Below are positions 1-6,586 of a DNA stretch of 10,344 nt, one piece after another. The notes under the pieces are model-generated. The model ran no database searches. It was not told the origin of the DNA and worked only from the letters and a program-made list of their open reading frames with translations. The translations under genes were made by a program, and so were the position numbers. The DNA is from an uncultured Treponema sp. (lineage in GTDB: Bacteria; Spirochaetota; Spirochaetia; Treponematales; Treponemataceae): NCBI GenBank assembly GCA_905373565.1, contig CAJPTT010000048.1:1-10344 (forward strand). Reading direction: 5' to 3'. Position 1 is the first letter of the stretch. Every line of letters starts with the position of its first letter.

Positions 1-744
1 GTTGAGCATGAACTGATTTATAAATTTGAATTTTCTCCCTTCGATTTTCCGCTTAAGCGAAAATTTGCTTCTATTAATGCAAGCCTCAGCCTCGCTGACA
101 TTCTTTTTCAAGAAATTAGGGATGCTCAAAATAGTTTGAATACGGAACTCGATAAAAGGCGTGAACAATTTTATTTGCGTGCCGATGAATTTACGAACGA
201 CTTACTCGGTGATTTTTCCGATATTGACGAAAAATCCGCTGCAGAAACTGTAAATAATTCAGCTTTAGAAACAATTGATAGTATGATTTTTCATGCCATC
301 AAAGCGCATAATAGCGGTGATTTTCAAACAGCAGAGACATTATATACAAAAATATTAAATCAAAAACCGAATAAATTGGTTGCTTCTATTGTCTATAAAC
401 ATCGCGGTATGGCTTTTTTTGCTCAGGGAGCATACGAAAATGCCTATAAGGATTTTTCGACCAGCCTTGACGAAAATCCTAAAAATTTCCGCTCTTACTA
501 TTATGCCGGTATCGTATTGATGATGATGAATAAAAATTCTGAGGCTGTCGCGATGTTTACCAAGTCTCTTGAAATAAACGGGTATCAAGCGCATGTATAT
601 TTTAGGCGTGCATTAGCTTATTTTCAAGAAAATCAACTTATTTTAGCGCTGCATGATCTTGATAATGCCTCTGCCCTCGGCCTTTCGGCAGTTGATGAAA
701 AGAAATTACGAACAGCTATTGCAAAAAAGATCGATATGGTTTAG
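1..744 (+). CDS. Tetratricopeptide-repeat protein, C-terminal part (5' end outside window)
   Basis: The reading frame is open from base 1, so this is the C-terminal 247 residues of a longer protein. A TTG at 136 is only an internal codon and has no ribosome binding site. About four TPR-like helical hairpins follow each other from roughly visible residue 97 to 237. Each shows the A/G-x3-F/Y-A pattern, for example around AHNSGDFQTAETLYTKIL, GMAFFAQGAYENAYKDFSTS and NKNSEAVAMFTKSLEIN. TPRs usually mediate protein-protein contacts, so the protein is likely a scaffold or partner-binding protein. The first 45 visible residues (YKFEFSPFDFP, then SLADILFQEIRDAQ) loosely resemble the end of a DUF4388/PATAN domain, which often closes with an Leu-rich helix followed by R-x-x-D/E. 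That domain match is inference. No signal peptide can be judged. The gene ends 48 bases before rpsT on the same strand. Confidence 0.85.
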   Translation, partial: VEHELIYKFEFSPFDFPLKRKFASINASLSLADILFQEIRDAQNSLNTELDKRREQFYLRADEFTNDLLGDFSDIDEKSAAETVNNSALETIDSMIFHAIKAHNSGDFQTAETLYTKILNQKPNKLVASIVYKHRGMAFFAQGAYENAYKDFSTSLDENPKNFRSYYYAGIVLMMMNKNSEAVAMFTKSLEINGYQAHVYFRRALAYFQENQLILALHDLDNASALGLSAVDEKKLRTAIAKKIDMV

Positions 745-792
745 TATCGTTATTCTGTATTGTATGCTATCAATTTTATTGGAGGTTTTTAA

Positions 793-1065
793 ATGGCAAA
801 TAATGCATCTGCTATAAAACGACATAAACAAAGTGAGGTTCGCCGTATTCATAATAAATCGGTGAAATCTGCGGCACGGACATGTGCTAAAAAATATACG
901 CTTGCGGTGGTTGAAAAAAATACCGAATCTGCAACGGCTTTATTGAAAGAATTGGCACATCAGCTTGACAGCGCTGCCCGGAAAGGTATTATTACAAAAA
1001 ATGCTGCTGCACGAAAAAAATCCCGTATGCAGAAATTGTATAATGTAACTTTTTCACAAAAATAG
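793..1065 (+). CDS. rpsT: 30S ribosomal protein S20
   Basis: Ninety residues, the usual length of bacterial S20, a helical protein that binds 16S rRNA in the body of the small subunit early in assembly. The sequence has the family hallmarks: MANNASAIKRHKQSEVRR at the N-terminus, the N-K-S-x-K-S/T segment (HNKSVKSAARTCAKK), and the basic C-terminal helix with GIITKNAAARKKSRM. The start is fixed by GGAGGT at 781-786, six bases upstream of the ATG. It follows the TPR gene by 48 bases and has no clear terminator before the HU gene. S20 is known to repress its own translation in E. coli. Nothing in the short leader shows that here. Confidence 0.97.
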   Translation: MANNASAIKRHKQSEVRRIHNKSVKSAARTCAKKYTLAVVEKNTESATALLKELAHQLDSAARKGIITKNAAARKKSRMQKLYNVTFSQK

Positions 1066-1203
1066 CGTATTTATCTCTTTGCATTGTGATTATCCCTTAT
1101 TTCCTTTTTATATTTATAGATTGAAATGAAAGGAATTGAAGTATTTGCGTTTCTATCAATATATGACTGCTGTGTGCTGTTACGTATTTTTGATATGGGA
1201 TAA

Positions 1204-1209
1204 TATGAT
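1204..1209 (+). promoter_or_regulatory. Weak candidate -10 element upstream of the HU-lnt operon
   Basis: TATGAT at 1204-1209 lies 18 bases after TTACGT (1180-1185), which would make a sigma-70-like pair in the gap between rpsT and the HU gene. The -35 match is partial and the area is A/T-rich, so chance matches are expected. A start near 1216 would place the inverted repeat at 1245-1289 inside the mRNA leader. Confidence 0.25.
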
Positions 1210-1244
1210 ATAAATGACATCTCCTTACGCTTCTGCCTTTTTAG

Positions 1245-1289
1245 AACAGCAACAGATGTTGTAGCTTTGTTCGATTTATGTTGCTGTTT
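1245..1289 (+). repeat. Inverted repeat in the HU gene leader
   Basis: AACAGCAACA (1245-1254) is perfectly complementary to TGTTGCTGTT (1279-1288), and a G-U pair (1244/1289) extends it to 11 bp around a 24-base loop. The left arm can instead form a shorter local hairpin: GCAAC at 1249-1253 can pair with GTTGT at 1258-1262 (last pair G-U). The two folds are mutually exclusive. The repeat ends 50 bases before the HU start codon and no T-run follows, so it is not an ordinary terminator. A regulatory role is inference. Confidence 0.45.
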
Positions 1290-1338
1290 AGAAGGCTGCT
1301 TTATAGTAAAATTTTGTATCCCAACTGGAAGGCTAAAG

Positions 1339-1677
1339 ATGAGTAAACAAAAACAGACAAGTAAACAAACAAAAACGAGTATTGTTGATGCAATTTATAA
1401 AAAAACAGATCATATGCTGAAAGATATTCATTCTGTAAGCGATTTGTTCTTTGCAGAAATGTTTCAGGCTTTGCAACGAGGTGAAACAATAGAAATACGA
1501 GGGTTCGGTACATTTTCAGTACAATTCCGTAAGGGACGAAAAGGAATGCGGAATCCTAAAACGGGTGAGCTGGTTAATACTGAGGATCATTCAGTTGTTG
1601 TATTTCGTCCGGGAAAGATATTGAGTGCAGCCGTGAGGCCGATTGTAGAGGAGGAAACTCCGGATGCAGAGAGGTAG
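1339..1677 (+). CDS. HU/IHF-family DNA-binding protein
   Basis: A 112-residue histone-like protein that as a dimer bends and compacts DNA in the nucleoid. The core matches the family: an alpha-helical N-terminus (IVDAIYKK to MFQALQRGE, residues 15-49), the signature EIRGFGTFSV (52-61), then the DNA-gripping beta arm with MRNPKTGE (70-77), including the intercalating Pro73, and VVVFRPGK (86-93). The ATG at 1339 is chosen over an upstream in-frame start at 1267 because GGAAGG (1327-1332) sits six bases before it and the upstream 24 codons look nothing like HU. It carries a Lys/Gln/Thr-rich tail of about 12 residues at the front and an acidic tail (EEETPDAE) at the end, so it is slightly longer than classic 90-residue HU. 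Its last 14 bases overlap lnt, which suggests cotranslation. HU versus IHF cannot be separated by eye; HU is more likely. Confidence 0.93.
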   Translation: MSKQKQTSKQTKTSIVDAIYKKTDHMLKDIHSVSDLFFAEMFQALQRGETIEIRGFGTFSVQFRKGRKGMRNPKTGELVNTEDHSVVVFRPGKILSAAVRPIVEEETPDAER

Positions 1678-3301
1678 AAAGCTTGCTTATTGGGGTGTTA
1701 ATGTCTCTCTGCTCGTAAGCTCTTCTGCGCTTTTTGCTTTTTCGCAGCCCGGTTTTTTAGTTTCGACAGGGCTGCCCTTTCTTGCCTATATTATTTTTGT
1801 TCCACTTCTCATTTTAGTCCGTAGAATTTCTATTTTTTCTTCTTTTTTATGGGGGGGAATCTACGGCGTATTGAATTATTCTATTTTCAGTTATTGGCTC
1901 TGGGGTTTTCATCCGCTTGCGATGTATATTGTTGCGTTGGAATATTTTCTGTACTATATGCTAACTATTCCGTTGCTTAAATTAGCTGATGTTTATTTTC
2001 CCCGGTACGGTTTTATCGTTCAATGGTTAATCTGGATTGGATACGAGTATATTAAAACGCTTGGTTTCCTCGGCTTCTCGTATGGTTTGGTGGGCTATTC
2101 GCAGTGGCAGTTTATCTCGCTTATTCAGCTTGCCTCTATTTTCGGCGTATGGGGTGTTTCCGCATTGGTGTGCTTCCCTTCTGTATGGATGGCTGCCGGA
2201 ATAAAACCTCATTGTAAGGAGCCAGTTCGGCATTGGCTTCGAGGTTTTCGTGTATTTGCGTATCGCGAACGTATACCCGCTTTGATCTGGTGCCTTTGCT
2301 TTATTGGAACATTGATTTTCGGTATATCGATTCAGCGGGATTATAAAGATTTCCCGACTGCCCGTATTGCGTTGATACAACCGAATTCAGATCCATGGGT
2401 AGGAGGAATTGAGGCGTATAAAAAAGATTTTAAAACGCTCAAAAAGCTATCGAATCAGGCTATCGTCGATAACCCGAATCTTGCGCTTGTTGTATGGCCG
2501 GAAACCGCATTTATACCTCGTATCGATTGGCATTATCGATATCGCGAGGATAGGAACAGCTTTGAACTTGTGCATGAATTTTTAACCTATTTGGACGAGC
2601 AGCCGGTGCCTTTCCTAATAGGAAATGACGATGCCGTAAAAGTGATAACTAATGTGGAATTAGAGAATCGGCTCGACTATAATGCTGCTTTGCTTTTCCG
2701 GCCTAAAGAAAACGTGGTGCCCCCACAACCCGAACGGTACCGAAAGATGCATTTGGTACCCTTTACCGAGCATTTTCCATACAAAAAAACTTTCCCTGCT
2801 GTTTATGACGCATTGATTGCCAATGATACTCATTTTTGGGAAAAGGGCACCGAGCCGACCGTTTTCTCGGTGAACGGATTGGAGTTTTCCGTTCCGATTT
2901 GCTTTGAAGACACATTCGGTTATATTACGAGGCGTTTTGCACGTCACGGAGCAAAGTTATTTATCAATATGTCAAATGATGCTTGGGCAAAAAGTGTTGC
3001 CTGCCAATATCAGCATTTAAGTATGAGTGTATTTCGAGCTGTAGAAACTCGTCTGCCGATGGTGCGGGCAACTGCTTCGGGACAAACCGCGGCAATTAGT
3101 CCGCATGGGAAGATTACCGCGATGCTTTCGCCGTTTATCGAAGGATATATATGTGTCGATATTCCGGTGTTTACAACAAACTCGAATACATGGTATGTAC
3201 TTTGGGGTGATGCTTTAGGCATTGCAGTAACGGTTGCGGCTGTCAGCCTCTTGATTATCGGCTCGGTACGGGCTATACTCAATCACAGGAAAACTGCATG
3301 A
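1664..3301 (+). CDS. lnt: Apolipoprotein N-acyltransferase
   Basis: A 545-residue inner-membrane enzyme that adds the third acyl chain to the N-terminal cysteine of lipoproteins, the last step after Lgt and LspA. The N-terminal 220 residues are strongly hydrophobic, with several membrane segments (about 10-28, 36-52, 58-78, 85-105, 115-133, 150-178, 205-222). A nitrilase-like domain then faces the periplasm, and a final membrane segment lies at about 515-537. The nitrilase catalytic triad is visible: Glu280 in VVWPETAF, Lys361 in YRKMHLVPFTEHFP, and Cys413 in VPICFED. These fit the E-K-C triad known from E. coli Lnt (512 residues). AGGAGG at 1649-1654 stands nine bases before the ATG, which lies inside the HU gene. 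The stop overlaps the bactofilin start as ATGA. Treponemes carry many lipoproteins, so a housekeeping role is expected. Confidence 0.96.
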   Translation: MQRGRKLAYWGVNVSLLVSSSALFAFSQPGFLVSTGLPFLAYIIFVPLLILVRRISIFSSFLWGGIYGVLNYSIFSYWLWGFHPLAMYIVALEYFLYYMLTIPLLKLADVYFPRYGFIVQWLIWIGYEYIKTLGFLGFSYGLVGYSQWQFISLIQLASIFGVWGVSALVCFPSVWMAAGIKPHCKEPVRHWLRGFRVFAYRERIPALIWCLCFIGTLIFGISIQRDYKDFPTARIALIQPNSDPWVGGIEAYKKDFKTLKKLSNQAIVDNPNLALVVWPETAFIPRIDWHYRYREDRNSFELVHEFLTYLDEQPVPFLIGNDDAVKVITNVELENRLDYNAALLFRPKENVVPPQPERYRKMHLVPFTEHFPYKKTFPAVYDALIANDTHFWEKGTEPTVFSVNGLEFSVPICFEDTFGYITRRFARHGAKLFINMSNDAWAKSVACQYQHLSMSVFRAVETRLPMVRATASGQTAAISPHGKITAMLSPFIEGYICVDIPVFTTNSNTWYVLWGDALGIAVTVAAVSLLIIGSVRAILNHRKTA

Positions 3302-3705
3302 AAAAAATCGATAAAGAAAAAAAATTAACCGTTTTAGGAAAAGAAACGGTATTTGACGGTTTTTTGAAATTTACTGAAAATTTGCATATTCAAGGTTCCT
3401 TTTCAGGCGCTATAGATGCGCAAGGCTTCTTATTGATAGAAAAAGGTGCAGTTTGTAAAACTCAGTATATTAGAGCTGCTTCGATCGTTATTGAAGGTAC
3501 CGTTTACGGTTCTTTAACGGCTGCCGATAAAATAGAAATGAAGACAGGCAGTATTGTTCATGGGGATGTACGTGCTGCTCGTATTAAGATTGCAGACGGT
3601 GTTTCGTTTGAAGGTGCCGTGCACATGATACGGGATAATGCGGGAGTTGAGGGAAATCTTTTTTCCATGCATCCCGAACAACTCAAGCAAAAGCTGCGTA
3701 GCTAA
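3298..3705 (+). CDS. Bactofilin (polymer-forming cytoskeletal protein)
   Basis: A 135-residue protein of the bactofilin family, which self-assembles without nucleotide into filaments that help set cell shape or place envelope machinery. A charged N-terminal tail (KKIDKEKK) is followed by the typical opening TVLGKETVFDGFLKF. Then come short beta-helix rungs with repeated small/Gly and hydrophobic residues: IQGSFSGAIDAQGFLLIEKGA, AASIVIEGTVYGSLTA, IEMKTGSIVHGDVRA and IKIADGVSFEGAV, about residues 29-110. The short C-terminal tail is polar. The length is near the small end of the family. The start overlaps the lnt stop by four bases (ATGA), and the stop overlaps the next start (TAATG), so expression is probably coupled. 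No M23 peptidase, a frequent bactofilin neighbour elsewhere, is in view. It could also be annotated as CcmA, but that symbol is ambiguous. Confidence 0.92.
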   Translation: MKKIDKEKKLTVLGKETVFDGFLKFTENLHIQGSFSGAIDAQGFLLIEKGAVCKTQYIRAASIVIEGTVYGSLTAADKIEMKTGSIVHGDVRAARIKIADGVSFEGAVHMIRDNAGVEGNLFSMHPEQLKQKLRS

Positions 3706-4217
3706 TGTTTCCGCAAATTCATTATATATTTGACGAACTAAAGCGTAGAAATCTTTTCCTTGTAACGGCCGAATCGTTAACCGGCGGCTTAATAGCAAAA
3801 TATATTACGGATGTACCGGGAGCTTCCGCTGTTTTCTGGGGCGGTTGGGTTACCTATTTGGCAGAGGCAAAGCACCAACTATTACATGTCCCTGCCGAAG
3901 TTTTGGAACGGTTTGGCGTGGTGAGCGTTGAAACCGCAGCTGCCATGGCAAAAGGAGCATTAACCATCGCTTCGGCTGCTTCGGGTGGACAGGGATATGC
4001 TCTTGCAGTAACCGGACTTGCAGGGCCGGGCGGAGATACTTCACAACTGCCGGTCGGGACGGTATGTATTGCCTGTGCGGATAACGAACATACCTCTTTT
4101 GTGTATTCGGAAAAATATCTGTTTAGCGGTGTGCGAACTGTTATCCGTGAACAGACCTATACGGCTGCGATGCAAATGCTGTTGAAGCAGCTAAAAGGGA
4201 ATTGTCAAAACCGATAA
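3705..4217 (+). CDS. CinA C-terminal domain protein, nicotinamide-nucleotide amidase-like
   Basis: A 170-residue stand-alone CinA C-terminal (PncC-like) domain. Characterised members deamidate nicotinamide mononucleotide to nicotinate mononucleotide, recycling pyridine nucleotides in the cytoplasm. The family motifs are visible: VTAESLTGG (residues 20-28, with the conserved Ser24), GGWVTYLAEAKHQLL (46-60), GVVSVETAAAMAKGAL (71-86), ALAVTGLAGPGG (99-110) and LPVGTVCIA (115-123). It lacks the N-terminal MoCF-like domain of full CinA, like E. coli PncC. One oddity is YLAEAK where most homologues have Y-S/T-N-E-A-K, so a widely conserved Asn is Ala here. The start ATG overlaps the bactofilin stop (TAATG), making this the last gene of the HU-lnt operon. 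Activity on NMN is inferred from family membership. Confidence 0.9.
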   Translation: MFPQIHYIFDELKRRNLFLVTAESLTGGLIAKYITDVPGASAVFWGGWVTYLAEAKHQLLHVPAEVLERFGVVSVETAAAMAKGALTIASAASGGQGYALAVTGLAGPGGDTSQLPVGTVCIACADNEHTSFVYSEKYLFSGVRTVIREQTYTAAMQMLLKQLKGNCQNR

Positions 4218-4233
4218 AGTTATGGCGATACCC

Positions 4234-4263
4234 TTGACAAAATAAAAAACAACAAGATACAAT
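4234..4263 (+). promoter_or_regulatory. Sigma-70-like promoter, probably for rho
   Basis: A perfect -35 box TTGACA (4234-4239) and a -10 box TACAAT (4258-4263) are separated by 18 bases of A-rich sequence. Transcription would start near 4270, leaving a leader of about 340 bases before the rho ATG. The -35 box is also the right arm of a 7-bp inverted repeat, TTGTCAA (4202-4208) with TTGACAA (4234-4240), possibly an operator or chance. Confidence 0.6.
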
Positions 4264-4322
4264 AAGAAAGTTGCCGATCAGTCCAACAATGATGCTCGGC
4301 AGTAACTTTGGCATTTCTTATT
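4261..4322 (+). promoter_or_regulatory. Imperfect hairpin at the promoter/leader start before rho
   Basis: Three stacked pairings fit together: AATAAG (4261-4266) with CTTATT (4317-4322), AAAGTT (4267-4272) with AACTTT (4304-4309), and GCCGA (4273-4277) with TCGGC (4296-4300). The 3' side bulges by three and seven bases and the loop is 18 bases. If transcription starts near 4270, only the inner part, roughly 4270-4306, would be in the RNA, as a hairpin at its very 5' end. No T-run follows, so it is unlikely to be a simple terminator. Its role is unknown. Confidence 0.45.
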
Positions 4323-4613
4323 TCACAATGGGTATTATATTGACACGGTGTTCCTTATTATCGAAAGTAAATCTTATTGTGAGATAAACGAAAACACTCA
4401 TGCCGCTATGAATGCTGCTAATCCGAAAGAAGCAAAAATGCCGGCAATACAAAATGCATCGTCAATAATGTACGAGACCGTGCGTTCTTGAAAAAGCTTC
4501 CTGCTTGAAATACAGTGTTTTCTAAAGCACCTTATCAAAGCTAATCTTTCTTAGGGAATACTCCGTATCTTCTTGATATTTTCTTAAAGAAAAATTTACT
4601 ATGGAGAAATTTT

Positions 4614-6245
4614 ATGACAATCTTAAAAGTACGCCGTTCACCTTTTACCGATGACGGCGCCGCTTCCGATTTTTCAGGACAGCCTGAATTGAATCTTGAA
4701 CAACATCAACCGGCAGAAACCGTATCTCGTGAAACTGAAAGCTTTTCGCATCAGGCGGAAAATGATGCGGAACATTCTGCTGCATTCGATGAATCGCCTG
4801 AAAAAAAATTAGTAGTACGCTCTCGTATGCGTAGAAAATCACCCGGCGATGGAACTACGCCTGAGACGGAGAGAAAACCGCGCCGTCAATCTTCTGTGCG
4901 GAGAACGTATAACCGAACGTCGGATCTCGCCGCTGTAGATGCTAATAGCGCTTCCGAAGACAATGAGAATAAACTGAAGCTGGTCATTAATGATTTAACA
5001 CGTATGGGTATGCATGCTTTGCGTGATTTGGCGGCGCAATACGGTATACCGCATGAAGACATGGTTGCGATGAAGAAACAGGAAATTATCTTTTTTATCC
5101 TGAAACATCATACCGAAAACGGCGGAATTATTTTTGCCTCAGGCGCTTTGGAAATTCTACCCGATGGTTACGGTTTTTTGCGTTCGCCGCAGAATAGCTA
5201 TCTGTCCGGTTCCGATGATATTTATATTTCGCCGAGTCAGATACGGTTGTTCAATCTTAAAACGGGCGATACCGTATACGGGCAAATCCGTTCACCTAAA
5301 GAGGGAGAGCGTTTTTTTGCTCTGCTGCGGGTTGAGTCGGTAAACTTTGAGGATGTTTCTATTGCTCAAAGCCGTATTCCCTTCGATAACCTTACCCCGC
5401 TGTATCCCCGCCAAAAACTCAATCTGGAAACAACCAGCGAACTTTATTCAACTCGTATTATGGATTTGTTTTGTCCGATCGGGAAAGGGCAACGTTCTTT
5501 GATTGTTGCGCCTCCACGTACCGGTAAGACAATATTGATGCAGCAAATCGCGAATGCTATAACGCAGAATCATCCTGAGGTATATCTTATCGTTTTGTTG
5601 ATTGATGAACGGCCGGAAGAAGTTACCGATATGGAGCGAACGGTGCACGGCGAGGTTATCTCCTCTACTTTCGATGAACAGGCAACGAGGCATGTACAGG
5701 TTGCGGAAATGGTATTGGAAAAGGCAAAGCGGTTAGTCGAACACAAAAAAGATGTGGTGATCCTACTTGATTCCATCACACGTCTTGCCCGTGCGTATAA
5801 CCAAACGGTACCGACTTCCGGTAAGGTGTTATCCGGCGGTGTCGACTCGAATGCATTGCATAAGCCCAAGCGCTTTTTCGGTGCTGCCCGTAATATCGAA
5901 GAAGGCGGAAGTTTGACCATTATCGCGACGGCTTTGATAGAAACCGGCAGCCGTATGGATGAGGTCATCTTTGAAGAATTCAAGGGAACGGGTAATATGG
6001 AAATCAACTTAGATCGTCGATTATCAGATCGCCGTATATTCCCTGCGATTAATATTAAGAAGTCGGGCACCCGTAAAGAAGAACTTTTGATTAACGAGGC
6101 TGATTTGCAACGGATTTGGCTGTTGCGGAAGGTTATCAATCCGATGGATGACATCGAAATTATGGACTTACTTCTTGACAAAATGAAGAAAAGTAAGAAT
6201 AATGAAGTGTTCTTGAAATTGATGAATTCCGGAACCATGCAATAA
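4614..6245 (+). CDS. rho: Transcription termination factor Rho
   Basis: A 543-residue hexameric RNA helicase that loads on untranslated RNA and ends transcription using ATP. From about residue 122 the Rho_N helical region (LTRMGMHALRDLAAQYGI, KKQEIIFFILK) leads into the OB-fold RNA-binding domain with LPDGYGFLR (182-190). The RecA-like motor has Walker A APPRTGKT (299-306), Walker B VVILLD (381-386, Asp386), the loop VPTSGKVLSGGVD (399-411), GAARNIEEGGSLTI and the KSGTRKEE region (483-490). The first 120 or so residues are an extra, polar, probably disordered stretch with a basic patch RSRMRRK (69-75) and RKPRRQSSVRR (87-97). E. coli Rho is 419 residues, and long N-terminal extensions occur in several phyla. 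GGAG (4603-4606) lies seven bases before the ATG. Autogenous control through the long leader is inferred by analogy with E. coli rho. Confidence 0.98.
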   Translation: MTILKVRRSPFTDDGAASDFSGQPELNLEQHQPAETVSRETESFSHQAENDAEHSAAFDESPEKKLVVRSRMRRKSPGDGTTPETERKPRRQSSVRRTYNRTSDLAAVDANSASEDNENKLKLVINDLTRMGMHALRDLAAQYGIPHEDMVAMKKQEIIFFILKHHTENGGIIFASGALEILPDGYGFLRSPQNSYLSGSDDIYISPSQIRLFNLKTGDTVYGQIRSPKEGERFFALLRVESVNFEDVSIAQSRIPFDNLTPLYPRQKLNLETTSELYSTRIMDLFCPIGKGQRSLIVAPPRTGKTILMQQIANAITQNHPEVYLIVLLIDERPEEVTDMERTVHGEVISSTFDEQATRHVQVAEMVLEKAKRLVEHKKDVVILLDSITRLARAYNQTVPTSGKVLSGGVDSNALHKPKRFFGAARNIEEGGSLTIIATALIETGSRMDEVIFEEFKGTGNMEINLDRRLSDRRIFPAINIKKSGTRKEELLINEADLQRIWLLRKVINPMDDIEIMDLLLDKMKKSKNNEVFLKLMNSGTMQ

Positions 6246-6273
6246 TACGGCCGCGGCTGATTGATGCTGAAAT

Positions 6274-6318
6274 GGTATAGTAAACCTCTAAAAACTAGCT
6301 AAAGTTTTTAGAAATACC
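6274..6318 (+). promoter_or_regulatory. Hairpin between rho and rpmE
   Basis: TCTAAAAACT (6287-6296) pairs perfectly over 10 bp with AGTTTTTAGA (6303-6312) around a six-base loop, and GGTAT (6274-6278) can pair with ATACC (6314-6318) as a lower stem with an internal loop. It ends 43 bases before the rpmE ATG. It lacks a following T-run and is A/T-rich, so it is a poor intrinsic terminator for rho. Autoregulatory L31 leaders have been predicted in other phyla, so a leader role is possible but unproven. A -10-like TATAGT at 6319-6324 has no matching -35. Confidence 0.45.
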
Positions 6319-6361
6319 TATAGTAATGCTCTTTTCGGGGCAGTGTATAAGAGGTGTTATA

Positions 6362-6565
6362 ATGAAAAAAGATATTCATCCTAATTATGTGGAAACAACG
6401 ATTACGTGTGCATGTGGAAATGTTATTCGGACACGTTCTACAGAAAAAGATATTAAAGTTGAAATTTGTTCTGCTTGTCATCCTTTCTTTACCGGTAAAC
6501 AGAAACTGGTAGATACAGCCGGACGTATTGATCGCTTTAAGAAACGCTACAATATTAAAGACTAA
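6362..6565 (+). CDS. rpmE: 50S ribosomal protein L31 (zinc-ribbon type)
   Basis: A 67-residue L31 of the zinc-binding type. It opens with MKKDIHPNYVETTITCACGN and carries the four zinc-binding cysteines Cys16, Cys18, Cys36 and Cys39 (TCACGN and EICSACHPFFTGKQ). The C-terminal DTAGRIDRFKKRY is the usual family ending. L31 forms a bridge between the central protuberance of the large subunit and the head of the small subunit. The start at 6362 is chosen over an in-frame ATG at 6326 because AAGAGGTG (6349-6356) sits just upstream and the alternative would add 12 residues foreign to the family. Keeping all four cysteines means zinc-replete conditions are expected for this paralogue. A strong terminator follows. 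Confidence 0.97.
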   Translation: MKKDIHPNYVETTITCACGNVIRTRSTEKDIKVEICSACHPFFTGKQKLVDTAGRIDRFKKRYNIKD

Positions 6566-6586
6566 GAGTCCGTTATTCCGCAGAAT

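Larger units (their letters stand above)
4218..4613 (+). other. 396-base non-coding interval: probable long rho leader
   Basis: No convincing protein gene lies here. It holds a good promoter at 4234-4263, a 5'-proximal hairpin at about 4270-4306, and a second inverted pair, ATTTCACAAT (4320-4329) with ATTGTGAGAT (4376-4385; one G-U pair). The stretch around 4383-4480 is rich in A and C and has few G runs. A 27-codon ORF (4408-4491) and a 46-codon minus-strand ORF (4398-4538) are present, but neither has a clear ribosome binding site. TTTTCTT/AAGAAAA around 4580-4594 is a small palindrome just before the rho ribosome binding site. No intrinsic terminator for the upstream operon is visible. Confidence 0.6.

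Noticed and set aside
1101..1135. TTCCTTT/AAAGGAA pairing after rpsT as a terminator
   Set aside because: The stem is only 7 bp with a 21-base loop and no T-run follows.
1267..1338. Upstream start for the HU-like protein
   Set aside because: The added 24 residues are Cys-rich and unlike HU, and span one arm of the inverted repeat. The ATG at 1339 has a well-placed GGAAGG.
2027..2380. 117-codon minus-strand open frame inside lnt
   Set aside because: It is a shadow of the lnt coding sequence with no recognisable motif and no ribosome binding site.
4340..4345. Second TTGACA in the rho leader as a promoter
   Set aside because: No acceptable -10 box lies 15-19 bases downstream.
4408..4491. 27-codon ORF as a rho leader peptide
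   Set aside because: It has no ribosome binding site and no regulatory codon run. Its size alone, similar to E. coli rhoL, is not enough.
4573..4602. TTGATA/TACTAT promoter just before rho
   Set aside because: Its predicted start would fall after the ribosome binding site, leaving rho with no usable site.
5570..6238. 222-codon open frame on the minus strand
   Set aside because: It lies entirely opposite the well-conserved rho motor domain and reads as low-complexity Ser/Arg/Ile-rich sequence with no family features or ribosome binding site.
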